From Adiantum capillus-veneris (lineage: Eukaryota > Streptophyta > Polypodiopsida > Polypodiales > Pteridaceae): 64,000 bases of DNA. Positions 45,687 to 56,799 of this stretch are shown here, piece by piece; positions within the stretch are counted from its first letter, which is position 1; every line of letters begins with the position of its first letter. Where the stretch lies: assembly GCA_014529385.2 (NCBI GenBank), contig CM043950.1:66296935-66360934 (forward strand). The letters are read 5' to 3'. The notes under the pieces are model-generated. The model had not been told where the DNA came from. It searched no databases and saw nothing but the letters and a program-made list of their open reading frames with translations. A program made the translations under genes and the position numbers.

Positions 45687-48600
45687 ATGGCCAGTGAGGA
45701 TATCCCTCCTACACACACTTTTGATTTTGAGCACGTAGACCAAAATCAGGGCACCATGGGTGCTGTCGACACTAATATGCATGACGATGATGATCTAGGA
45801 GATCATGGTCTTGTATATATGGCTGCTTTCAAGACTTTGAAAAGTTGCCAAAGCATACTTGAACGCAACCTCTCTGCACTCAATGCAAATGTTACAAGTC
45901 TTACTGAGCTACTTGTGAAATTTATGAATTCACAGATGGCTCAAGGAGCCACAAGTGGCACGGTTCAAGGAAACCAAGCCCGTCGGACTCAAGGAGTCCA
46001 AGAGACAAGTGCTTCAGAGGATGCAGAAGGTAGCAATGCATTGCTTAAGAATACCACCATTCCTGAGTTTCAGGGAAAGAGCGTGATCGCAACAAGGATG
46101 CGGTCAATACGTTCTTACACAAATGGAGTGATATTCATAGGTTGAGACACACCCCAGATATAAAAATGGCTATGGAAACAAGTCTATCTCTTAAAGGCAA
46201 GGCCTATAAGTGGTGGATGACACTTCCAATAAATGCTCGTCCTCCATCTTTGGCTGTGTTTCAAGCTTCTTTCTCCAAAGAGTTTTGGACTCCAATGAAG
46301 AAGATAAGAATTGGTTAGCATGGGATGCATGCCGCATATTTGGTCTCTCTCTCACACAGTACCTTTTGCAGTATCAACAAATCGTATTAAAACTAGAAGG
46401 TCTAGATGAATTCCAAAAGATACGGGGTTTTAATAGGGGTGTTGACAAAGACTATCATCTTCGTGTCCAGACCCAACATCCAAAAACTTTGGAAGAAGCC
46501 ATCGGTCATGCCCAAAGATATGGATGATGACCAAGAGAGGAAGGGAAATGTTCCCTACTCTAAGAATAATTTTGTTAAGAGCAATGTAGCTAAGAGACAA
46601 TGACGAGGTAGATCTCCCACACATTCCCAAAGGAATAAGAGACAATCTACCTCTCCACACCCACAAGAGGTTGAGAAGCCTAAACAATCACGAGATACTC
46701 CATGTGGGTCTCTCAGAACTGCTGATTTTGAGCGTGCAAAGAAACACAACATAACAAGAAGGATTGTCCTCTTTTGCAAGGCAAAGAAAAGGCCATGTAC
46801 ACGGTGCAGCACCTCACATTAGATTGGTCTCCTAAATACTGTGTTGTAGAGGTTCTTCATATGGAAGAAAAGCACAAGTGATGTGTGCCTACTTCAATGT
46901 GGCATCCCACCTTTGGCCCCCATGGTTTGATTTGCATGCATGGCACTATTAATGGACAATGTGTTCATACTTTAGTGGATGATGGTGCAACTCATAACTT
47001 CCTGAACTATAAGCTAGTAAAGAAATTGACGCTTACATAGACTCCCTGCTCCCACAAGTATGTGGTAGAGCAGAAGTCTATGAATGATAAAGAAGTATGG
47101 GACACAGTAGTTCAAGGGGTTGAGCTTATTGTTCAAGATCATACGATGACCCTTGACTTTCAAGTTATGAACATGGACCGTGTTGATGTAGTTTTAGGAC
47201 GGGAGTGGCTGCATGGTTTAAGAAACACATTGCACACTAGTTATGAACACAACTCCTTATCCTTTATGGCCAATTGTAAACATGTGCTTTTGCTTGGTGA
47301 GAAAAATATACCATTTGCACCTCTTATATGTACAACCGAGCTTCTATTTTATAGAAAGCATATTTAATAGATGAAGTCTTTTTGTGTTACTGCTTGTCTC
47401 CAAGTCTTTGAATTCTCAAGAGCAAAGTGCTATGAATTCTAGCAATGGTATGCAAAGTGCAATGAATTCTTGATAAGCATAGTGTTAACAATCCTAAAGA
47501 GAAAAGTGCTCTCAATTTTAATTCTATTGAGCAACGTGCAACTATTGTAAAACAAACATTATAGGAATGACGAGATTCTCCATCCCAGCATAACTCTAGT
47601 TTACTTTCTACATTGCTCCCATCCTAGCGATCATTGACCCACTTAAGCCATTTGTGGTAGAGACAGATGCTAGTGATAAGCAATTGGTGCGGTACTTCTC
47701 TACGAGGGAAGACCTATATCCTTTGAAAGTAAAAAGTTAGATAGAGCTCAACAAAATCATCCTGTCTATGAGAGAGAGCTCTATGCCATAATTCACGCTT
47801 TAAGAAAGTGGCGACACTATTTATACAGTGCCGAGTTTGAAGTAGTTTTTGACCATGAGAGTATAAAATGGTTTATTAGCTCAAACAGACTTGAAGGGTC
47901 ATAAAGCTAGATGGGCAAAAATCCTTCAAGATTATGATTGTAAGCTACGATATCACAAGTAATGATATCATGTAGTAGCGGATGCACTAAGTCGGATGCC
48001 TCAGATTAATTCACTTGCTTTCATGGAACTAAAGAGTGGATTTTTGGAGTCATTACGTGGCAAGTGTGCACAAGATCAATCGTATGCTAAAGTGTGGAGT
48101 GTAATTTTAAAAAGAGACCCCTCACACTCACATGTCTCTGTACAGCCAGATCAACATGTCTCTGCATATGCAAATAAATACTCCAACACGCAAAGCTCCA
48201 CCCCTCCTCAGGAAGAGCTTAAGAGATCCCTCACACTCACATGTCTCTGTACAGCCAGATCAACATGTCTCTGCACATGCAAATAAATACTCCAACACGC
48301 AAAGCTCCACCCCTACTCAGGAAGAGCTTAAGCGATGGAAGAATTTTTCCATTGATGATGGCTACTTACTCCACAAGGGTAGAGTATGTGTGCCAAAGGA
48401 CTTAAACACTAGGAACCAAATTTTATCTGAGTGTCACGATAGTCCATGTGCTTGTCATCCAGGTATTCGTAAGATATATGCCTTAGTTTGACAACAATTT
48501 TATTGGTCGGGCTTACATCATGATGTTCAAGAGTACGTACTAAACTGCCGTGCCAAGTTAATAAGGCAGAGCGTGGTAGGTGGCCTTTTACATCCTTTAG

Positions 48601-49670
48601 AGATTTCACAAGGTAAGTGGGAGAGTATCTCTATGGACTTACCTACTACAAATCGTCGCCATGATGCCATATGGGTGATTGTAGACCATATAACAAAGAT
48701 GGGTTGATTCGTTCTCATTAAGACTACGGTTAAGACACCGAAATTAGCACGGCTATTTGTAGAGCATATATATAGACTCTACGGTCTTCCAGCTAGTATC
48801 ATTAGTGACAGAGATCGAAAGTTCGATAATCACTTTTGGAGAGCTGTGTTTCAAAAGTTGGAAACTAAACTTAATCTAAGTACGGCTCATCATCCAGAAA
48901 TAGATGGTCAAACCGAAATAGTTAATCAAGTGCTAGAAGATATGCTACAAGCATACATTAGCAAGAGGAAACCAATTGGGAAGACTACTTACCTATATTG
49001 GAATTTGCTCATAATAGTTCAAAGCATGTAACTACATGGTTTAGTCCATTTATGCTTTTATATGGTTTTCAATCTAGATCACCCATTACGGTGGGGTTGG
49101 CTAAGGAGAAGATACAACAAGCAAAGGATTTTCTCCAAGAACATTTTGACATGCTTAGAGTTTCTCAACAGAATGTTTGATATAAGAAGTACGCAGATGA
49201 GCATCATCTCTTGCTACTTTCAAAGAAGGAGACAAGGTTTCCCTCAAGGTTCCGGAGCATTCACAAAGTCTGAAGACAAAAAAAGTTGTTAAACTCTCAC
49301 CACGCTATTGTGGACCGTTTACCATTCTCAAACGTATAGGTCAAGTGGCCTATAAGTTAGCTCTTCCAAAGCACTCACGAGTTCATATTGTTTTTCATGT
49401 TAGATGTTTACAAAAAACAGCTAGGATAGAATGATAATGTCATTGACACAGGTGTGTTACTTGACCTTATCGAACCGCAAAGCATCCCTCATGAGCCCGA
49501 ACAGATTTTGGATTATCATCAGCTTTGCACCAGACATCATGTCAAATGACAGGTGTTGGTAAAATGGCTAGATAGACCTAAAGAAGGTTCTACATGGGAG
49601 AATGTCTCCGCACTTAAGAAACATTTTCCTACGTTTGTTTTTGAGGACGAAAATGATTATCCAAGGGGGG
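45687..49670 (+). pseudogene. Chromovirus E gag-pol with chromodomain, RT deleted
   Basis: Gag starts MASEDIPPTHTFDF at 45687; about 46195 reads KAYKWWMTLPINARPPSLA. Protease: TLVDDGATHNFLNYKLV (about 46972; the usual DSGA is DDGA) and VVLGREWLHGL (about 47190). RNase H: PFVVETDASD (about 47650), then RPISFESKKLDRAQQNHPV, ELYAIIHALRKWRHYL and VVADALSRM. Integrase: finger CHPGIRKIY with a downstream CRAK, then SMDLPTT, SDRDRKFDNHFW and HHPEIDGQTEIVNQ as D, D and E. The chromodomain at about 49510-49650 reads LVKWLDRPKEGSTWENVSAL. The whole RT is missing between about 47370 and 47610. Stops and frameshifts are common. Chromodomain integrases guide insertion to heterochromatin, which fits this nested locus. 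Confidence 0.88.
48113..48330 (+). repeat. 109 bp tandem duplication in chromovirus E
   Basis: CCTCACACTCACATGTCTCT ... GAAGAGCTTAAG occurs twice with a period of 109 bp. As 109 is not a multiple of three it shifts the frame between RNase H and integrase. Confidence 0.93.
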
Positions 49671-49724
49671 GTAATGTAAGGACATGGGTCCTACCTTTCT
49701 CCAAGAACCGGCTTTACCTCTTCA

Positions 49725-50447
49725 AGCTGCTCTAAAAAAATCAACATTTGCTACCTCTTTGGCACACCGGCTCATTTCAACAAGGGGCTTATCTTCTTTG
49801 ACAAGATCATCCATCACTAGCACATGCACATCATAAACTGGAAACTTCCAAGGAAAATGACCAATTGTTGGCCTTACCTCAATGGGCTTTGTATTCTGCA
49901 CAATTGGCATTGCCTTTGACTAAACTAGAGGATACTCTGCTAGCTTTGCAACGGGCACATAATCTGCAGGCTTCAACAAACCCAGCTCTAGCTTTTGCTT
50001 CATCTTTCTACTCTTCATCTTGGCCAGATTCACCATGTCTTCATATGTATCAACACCGTCGTCCACCTTATCTCTGATCCTAAGATGCAAGCACTCAAGA
50101 AATTTTGACAGCTTCAAAAATTGATTGCCTTTCACCCTAGTAGCTACCTCTAATTGTTTCCAACATGCTTCAAACTACTCAAATAAAACGGTAAAATCCT
50201 TACTTACATCTTGGTGTATCGCTTTCAGCCTTGCACCAGCCTCTGTCGGGGTAATCACTTCTTGAAACCGCTCCAAAAACTGCCTCTGCAATTCATGCCA
50301 TGAACTTTGACCATCATCCTTCAAATCATCGTACCAAATCTTTGCATCTATCAACATATGCATCGACATCATCCATAATTCAAAATCTACCAACCAATCC
50401 TCAAGGTCTTCAACACCTGTAAATATGGGGCCAAAGCTTGGCTCCAA
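49725..50447 (-). pseudogene. D gag, N-terminal part
   Basis: Minus strand from ATG 50447: MEPSFGPIFTGVEDLEDWLV, then SSWHELQRQFLERFQEVITP, a retrotransposon gag-type helical core, and LKLSKFLECLHLRIRDKV. Stops at about 50177 (TAG in FE*FEACW) and 49913 interrupt one otherwise open frame of about 240 codons. It starts about 115 bp inside the primer site and is cut at about 49694 by chromovirus E. No zinc knuckle is seen before the cut. Confidence 0.65.
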
Positions 50448-50562
50448 TCATCTTTGCTATCTTCAAAAACAACCATCAATAATTTTGATCATCCACCAAC
50501 CGCTTGTCAGCTTTCAAACACCACTTTAACCTTCAAATCGGAGCATCGGACAGTTCTCAGTG

Positions 50563-50574
50563 GGGGCACCAAAA
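50563..50574 (-). promoter_or_regulatory. D primer binding site (putative)
   Basis: Minus strand TGGTGCCCCCAC starts a few bases inside the right LTR. It begins TGG, as required to pair with a tRNA CCA end, but I cannot name the tRNA. Confidence 0.45.
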
Positions 50575-50576
50575 GA

Positions 50577-52532
50577 TGGATGGGGGGGAAAGGGGAACAC
50601 ACCCAAAACCCAAACAATCTGTCTCTCTATAGTCCAAGATAATCACTACACCCCAATCCACTAGAGTTCACCTTCAAAACTCACACAATCGACAGCAATC
50701 CACACCGGTTCAGGATCGTGTCGTAGCACACACCACTCTCTCTTTCTCTCTCATACTCATAGAGGCCCAAGGAGGCACCCACATCTTGAACACCAGCACC
50801 AGATTGTTGGAACATAGCAAAGAAAAGAGGAGGAGAAAAGGGAAAGAAACGACACGGAGAACCAATATGATTTGCTTCAATTATGGCAAAAAAAACATCA
50901 TCTACACCACCATCAAAATCTGCTACCACCGACTTGACATGGAAACCTCGAGCAACAATAAAAAATGGCAACTTCGGCTTCACCACTTGTGCGCCTCCCC
51001 TTGCTAAGAGCGGCAGGAAAAACACCCTTGAGGTCGCCTGCGTTGGCTCAAAACAGTTCCTCCACAGCTCGCTTTGAGCTTCTCCTCCTCCAAAACTACC
51101 TTTTTCAAGCCTTGGGAGCTTAGGAACAACCCACCGAGCTCTCTTCTTGTATCCCGAGCCTCACCCTTGAGCAAAAAAAATAGGCCTCTTCTTCTTCCTC
51201 GGCTCCCCGAAAGAGCTACCCAAAACTGTCCAAATAATTGGCCCCTTAGGGCACGTGAAACCTCCCCCCTTATCTTTTTTTGCATGTCTTCTATTTTCGG
51301 CTCCTCTACATGTGAGGGCCCCCTATTTGTGGAACCCTTGCTTGCACCCCATGCTTGGCATGAACTCACACTTACCCGGGGCATCAACGGCACCGTCAAT
51401 GCTCCCACCTTTCTCCTCAAAAAGGATTTTCCCTTAGGGGCACGAGAACATACCCCAATGGGGTGTTGCCACCGAGTTGCCACCGTGCGCCACAGAACAA
51501 CCAACCATCGCCCAAAAGCACCTAGGGTCGCCCCCTGCAGCGCTCAAGGTGCACCCGCCATAGCCAGTCAAGCTCCAAGAGCTCCACGCTTTTTCAATGC
51601 TCCAACTGAGTGCCGCTTGCGCATGTGGGATTACCCATGGTCCATGTGGCAGCCTCATGTGGAATTCCCCCAAGGCCCTCAAGGTCACCAAAAATCCTCT
51701 AAGAAACCCTTTAAAAATTTCCTCCTAGCAACTTCTCTCGCTGCAATTCGATGCCCAGAGGTGGAATGACCAAGCCGTAAAAAATTAGTGGGAGCTCCCG
51801 TCTCAGACTTCAACTTGTCAAGCCCTTATTGCTTTTTGACTTTGTCGGGCCCGCCAACCAATACGACCAAAAACTAGTTAAATCATATGGCCTCACCTCA
51901 CCGGCAATCGTCATCAACTTCAACAATCTGCATCTTTTCGGTCTTGACTCCGTTTAAGACGCTGTCACTTTTTGTCTGCTCCATGCATCACATAGAATGC
52001 ATACAATTCCTGGAAAATGTCCAAATCCTCAGATGGAACATCTACCGAGGCGACCAAAGTGGCTCATAATTGGCCCTCGACAAAACTTCGACTGGCCGTA
52101 TCTTGGCATCCAGGACTCCGATTGACAATCTGAAAAGACTTACACACTCCATAAATCAAGCGATACACACTCATAGCTCCAAACTGGCTTAGACTACCTG
52201 GCATCACTTGGTCTATCTGTCTCGGATCTGCAATCACTTCCAACATCAAAGCCCTGTATCTTTCACACCATGGCTCCGTTTGACGATCCATTTGGACCTG
52301 CTCCTTCATCACTTCAAGCCAAAAACTAGCACCTTGGACATTCTTCACCTGCCACCATGTCAAGCCCTATCTCGAGCCTTTTGGGTCTAGAAAACCACAT
52401 AAAGCATACATCCCCGCTGTCACTTGCCTACCTATGATCTTCCCATCTGCTCTAGCCCTCTTCCATGCATCTATAAGCATACACATCACTTCCTATGCCC
52501 TCTGCTAGGGTCGACACACTTTGGCTGCACCA
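50577..52532 (-). repeat. D 5' LTR (1956 bp)
   Basis: Full-length copy with TG/CA ends and flanking ACAT. The middle (about 50668-52020) is GC-richer than its surroundings and lacks a counterpart in the left LTR. Long frames there overlap on both strands (plus 51074-51769, minus 51504-51004) and show no known domain; they are not called as genes. Confidence 0.85.
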
Positions 52533-52536
52533 ACAT

Positions 52537-54488
52537 CTCAAGTGTCAACACGAGCAAGACCGATGTCTCACGTGAGTTTTCCTTGTAGACTTATAAATAT
52601 CACACATATCAATTTCCATAAGTGAATATCAAAGTTGGATATTGCCTCGGCCATTACACAATCATAACTATGATCAATGCATATGCAAACTATAGTGCAA
52701 TATAGCTCTACCAAAGAAACTTGTAGAACAATCGGGAACCTGTGACAATATGTAATGTATAAGCAGTAGACTCACAATGGAAATATACATCAATCATAAA
52801 TAGTGCATAACCTATATGCTATAGCCACAATGAGCATACTCTATAACTTGATCATTACCACCAAAACAATGGCCGTCAAAGTGGGATAAACATGAGCTAT
52901 GGCTCTACAGCATATACAAGGGTAATGTTCATAAACCAACGCTGAAGAGGAGTATACCAAAACTGGACCAAAAGGAGCTCCCTGTGGGGAGAAAATGCGC
53001 TCAAAAGAGCTTACCAGCACTGTAGTGCTCAGGTACATCAATGCATAAAATTTCATGCAATACTGTAACCACACTGTTCTCTGCAATCATTACACTAGTG
53101 TATGTCTTAACTGCCAAATGTACTTGGAGCCTAAAGAACGAGTAGGAGAACAACTTAACCACTACCAAAGCTCAAATCCGGCTAGCTGTAACTTGTATCC
53201 ACACGATCATACATCTCATATGCACTCTTGAAAGTGTGTATACGTGAACATTTGCCCGTGTTCAAACAATCGTATGCCCGTCAATGTGGGAGCAAAGTCA
53301 ACCGCAACAAGAGGGAATCATCATCTCAATCTAATAACGGAAAATGCATCAAAAGTGTGTATGAAGTCAAGCCAAAAGTATAGCGAGAAATCTAGGAAAA
53401 TTGCACATAGATTCCCCTCTAAAATGAGTGAAATATCAATGCAAACTCTCAAACCATAAACTGCATTTAAGATGCCAAAGTGGGAAAAGAACTTGAGCAC
53501 TATAAATTGACCAAAATCTATCAGCAAAAGATATGGCAAAGTGCATAAACCATAACATTGATCAGTGCTAATGAGTAGAAAGACCAACGCGGCTTCACAA
53601 TGCCACATACAATGGCAATCCGCGCTCAACGTACAAAAACGGAGTGATTGCACATAAACAAGCATTGAACAAGGTGCAATTAGACAAATTGATCAATGCG
53701 TAAACAATGCTCTCAAGAGATCTCCCTAGAACTCAAAAGTGCTCGTTGAAATGCATGTACAATGGGCATCAACCATGTTTCATAACCTTATGTAGCTCTG
53801 TCACGAAAGACAATGAACCGAAGCACAAAATTGTTGTCAAAGTGTCCTATGAAAACCTATGAAAGAAGTTCTACTTGCAGTGCCCATGCGGATAACGTTG
53901 TCTTGATCGGAAACAAGTATGGGTCGACCAAATCCACCCTCTTCTTCTTTACCCAAATCTACCAGAAAACTTCAAACCTCAAGCTCTCCACAAGTTGAAA
54001 TTTCACCTTCAATCTGAGAATTTATACACCCAACTTTGAGAACCCATCACTCTTTCTAAAGTGCATCATACTCGCAAACTTTGAAAAATAAAAAACATGG
54101 AATTTTCTATACACAGTCAGTGTGAATTGAATATCAAAGAAACGGTAAGGAATTTGCAATAATTCTCTTCTCCAAAGTTGTAGATCACATTGAAATGAAG
54201 GGAAATTGTGAGCAACATTTTCATATATGCATTCTACAAGGAAAATAACGAATTGCAAAACAGTGCTGCTCTGCTACACTATTTTTAGGATAGCACATTA
54301 CCTACACACTATCTTTGGCACTCTTCTGAGCTTCCATAACAGCATGCATACATCACTATCAGCTGAGCTCACAAGCTCCCATTTTATTCTCACAAAGCTT
54401 CCAAGCCTTTTTTATCTCTCCACTGTTGAGAGCGAGCAAGCTATCCCCTCATAGCTCTCAACATTGTCGTGCTCCCCACCATCAATGT
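52537..54488. other. Element A internal DNA, right part, non-coding
   Basis: About 1.95 kb between D and the A primer site, AT-rich, with no recognisable protein. The position should be the 5' end of A's interior (leader and gag); none is seen, which supports a non-coding element. Confidence 0.45.
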
Positions 54489-54502
54489 GCACTCTGATAC
54501 CA
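54489..54502 (-). promoter_or_regulatory. Primer binding site of element A
   Basis: Minus strand TGGTATCAGAGTGC, matching the Met-initiator type site at 11 of 12 bases, two bases inside the right LTR. It gives A a minus-strand polarity. Confidence 0.8.
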
Positions 54503-54504
54503 AT

Positions 54505-54719
54505 TGAAGAGTGTATGAATGCGATGCATGTGCACACACACACACACACACACACACAGAGAGAACACGGAAGATGTGGGTAAAGCAACTCACAGCAATA
54601 TTTGAGAGAGCCCCTCATTCTTCTATTTAATAACAAATAAGTTGTGTACAAGTGATGAATGGTCGAACGCTTCTGGTGCATCTGGCCAGGGTGAGAGACA
54701 CACTACCTTTACCCTAACA
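54505..54719 (-). repeat. Element A, right (5') LTR with (CA)n tract
   Basis: 215 bp, TGAAGAGTG...CCCTAACA on the plus strand, related to 3815-4080 but clearly diverged; the CA tract (54532-54558) is shorter. Confidence 0.7.
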
Positions 54720-55570
54720 TGTCCATATCAACATGTATCTGAGATGTCAAAGGTAGGATGATATCTACAATCATAGTGCAAAATAGTTCATGCTTGAGAT
54801 GAGCATTATTGACATGCAATACTCTCTTTGTTAGTAGGGAATCATTGGTAGAAAAGGATCCAAAATGTGGTTTCAAGCATATGGGAGTATGATCCGCGAG
54901 CGACAGGGTATAATCAATCCTCATATCACATACAAAGTAATCATATTGCTGCATATGGAGAAGATACTTGCAATCCAATCCAATGCAATGCATGGATCAA
55001 GAATATGTTGAAATATGAATCTTGGATCATGCGCATGCAAAAGAGGCCACACATCCAATCCATGACAAGTCATTATAAAACGATTCCACGATTGTCGTTC
55101 CACATGAAGCATGTGAGAGTGCCCAGTAGTATTATCTGCAAGGTTTGGTGCATTATTGAAATCCCCACAAAGAAATGCATTGGAACACTAACAATAGGAG
55201 GAGACAACACTTCACAATGGTGTCCCATCAGCAGATGTTGTGTATGCATATAGTCCGCCAAATCCAGACTTCTCCATGAACAATACATTGAATGACCTTC
55301 CATCTCCCAACTGTCATTGAAAACCAAGGTCGGGAAGAGCTCATGTTGAATAAGTATAAGCACTCCAAAATCGCGAGATGATCTTTCATAAGCTATCCAA
55401 TAGCGTACAAAGTAAGAAGTTTCTCCGGCAAAATTATGTTGATTATACTCTTGAAGAACAATTATGTCCGCTTTACATGTATGTACATAGTACCAGGTAA
55501 GCCGCCACTTTTTGGATTGCATAATCCACGCACATTATAGGAGATGCAATTTAAAGAACTATGCATCCTA
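54720..55570 (-). pseudogene. LINE-1 (minus strand), endonuclease half
   Basis: Minus strand, right to left: LNCISYNVRGLCNPK (about 55550-55505), the start of an APE-type endonuclease; ADIIVLQEYN (about 55470); GDFNNAPNLADN and HVERQSWNRFIMTCHGLDVWP (about 55170-55050), the GDFN catalytic block; and LADHTPICLKPHFGSF (about 54900-54850), the SDH-type end motif. Frameshifts separate the blocks. It stops at the LTR of A, and the linker and RT that should follow are at 3814-1050. Confidence 0.88.
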
Positions 55571-56414
55571 TATGATATATATAGTGGGCGAGCAAACAAG
55601 GAAAAAGAGACTTAAGTACTAGTACCCATTAGCACATCCTCATTGCGGTAGGTACATGAGGAGACGTATCATAACCTGGACCAAGAGGATTGAAGAGAGG
55701 GGCACTTTGTGATGAAGAGGCTTCTTTTGTAACTACTTCCTTGTAGGAACTAACAACCTTGTCCCACACAGACAAACAAAGACACACACATGTAAATCTA
55801 GTTGAAACAAGTAAATCGAGTCGATCGTTGCTCCATGATTTGGGTAGATTGTAGAGGAATTGACTTGAAAACGTTTCCCCCACTTTCCATCCGGTAATCA
55901 CACCATTAACTTAGTTGAGTACCATTAACTTAGTGTTTTAAACACTACACACACACACCCATACCCGTACCCGTACCCACACCTACATACACTTACCACC
56001 ACCCAAAGCACCAACGTTGTGTGGATTTCATATTGTTATTACTTTGTTAACGCAACAAGGAAGAGGATAAATTGAAACATAGACCACTCCTTTACTTTAG
56101 TTATGAAGTGAGAATTTTCAAAAAATCTGAAGTCTCTAGCCTCTCTATACTCTACCAAAAAAATTGCCCTCATGTTTTGATCAACTCAAGAAATACATCC
56201 ACCATGTGAATCAGTGGGGTAGTAGAAGGCACCTTTGTCATATTTTTCTATTGGGAGGTAACTTTTTTGGCCTTACTCTCCTATTGGCATGTGAACCCAA
56301 CCTATGCAATCAAATGTGAGGGAACCAAAAGTGGGATCGAAAGGCAAAGAGCTAAATAGGACCGAGCCAACGAAGTGAGGTTTCCTACGATGCAGCCTCC
56401 CTCTGTACTATCTG
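55571..56414. other. Non-coding DNA upstream of LINE-1 endonuclease
   Basis: No LINE ORF1 (RNA-binding) motif recognised. Contains a CA/CCCGTA-rich patch at 55944-55985 with CCCGTACC repeats. Confidence 0.4.
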
Positions 56415-56792
56415 GCATGGGCATGCTCAAATGGGATCGACCTCAGGCCATCGGATGCATTTTGTACGTGTGGATCGTCAAGCAAATTCCGGATGAAAAA
56501 GTAAATTTGGATTGGTAGGTAAATTGGGTTCTCACACACCTTCAGCTTCGAACCCACCACCTCCCCCATGTGATTCATGTGCTCTAACCACCACACCTGC
56601 ATGCATGCATTGACCTACATGTCATTTCAATGTATCAAATGTAGATACAAGCTAATTTATAAATTTGGGACAATTTTGTAAATTCGGACTGTTCGATCTT
56701 GTAAGTTCGAGACACCTGATTGGCACGGCCTACAATGCAAGTACCTCATGATTTTGACCTCCATCCTTAATCCCATTTGAACATGCCTGTGC
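56415..56792. mobile_element. Candidate short inverted-repeat element (MITE-like)
   Basis: The left end GCATGGGCATGCTCAAATGG... (56415-56436) matches the complement of 56771-56792 at 19 of 22 bases. The interior (about 335 bp) is non-coding and includes the SINE-like head at 56545-56605. No target duplication was fixed. Confidence 0.4.
56545..56605 (-). ncRNA. tRNA-derived SINE-like head with Pol III boxes A and B
   Basis: Minus strand: GTGGTGGTTAGAGCACATGA (box A-like, compare TGGTTAGAGC of tRNAs), then about 20 bases later GGTGGGTTCGAAGC (box B, consensus GGTTCGAANCC). This pair is the mark of tRNA-derived SINEs or tRNA relics. No cloverleaf could be closed. The body would run left from 56545. 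Confidence 0.5.
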
Positions 56793-56799
56793 TTGTTTG

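Larger units (their letters stand above)
44821..49694 (+). mobile_element. Element E: decayed Ty3/gypsy chromovirus inside D
   Basis: The left end TGTAAGGACATGGGTCCTA (44821) is repeated at 49675 after a purine tract CCAAGGGGGGG, so these are LTR starts. The 3' LTR is cut to about 20 bp and the 5' LTR is short (to about 44930) before a primer-like TGGTATCCGAGC (44946-44957). Between them lie gag, protease, RNase H, integrase and chromodomain on the plus strand. The D gag frame flanks it on both sides, proving insertion. The target duplication is not clear. Confidence 0.8.
43123..52532 (-). mobile_element. Element D: gag-only LTR retroelement, split by chromovirus E
   Basis: Long direct repeats at 43123-43741 and 50577-52532 both start TGGATGGGG and end GGCTGCACCA on the plus strand, with a 4 bp target duplication ACAT (43119-43122 and 52533-52536). 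The left repeat lacks about 1.35 kb that the right one has. A TGGTGCCCCCAC primer-like site lies next to the right LTR, so D is on the minus strand. Its interior codes a gag-like protein but no protease, RT or integrase, like the non-autonomous TR-GAG type. Confidence 0.85.

Noticed and set aside
51004-51769. Host gene in GC-rich DNA (166 and 231 codon frames)
   Set aside because: Frames overlap on opposite strands, lie within an LTR and show no domain, start context or splice support.
54867-55253. 128-codon plus-strand frame
   Set aside because: Antisense shadow of the LINE-1 endonuclease, whose motifs are clear on the minus strand.
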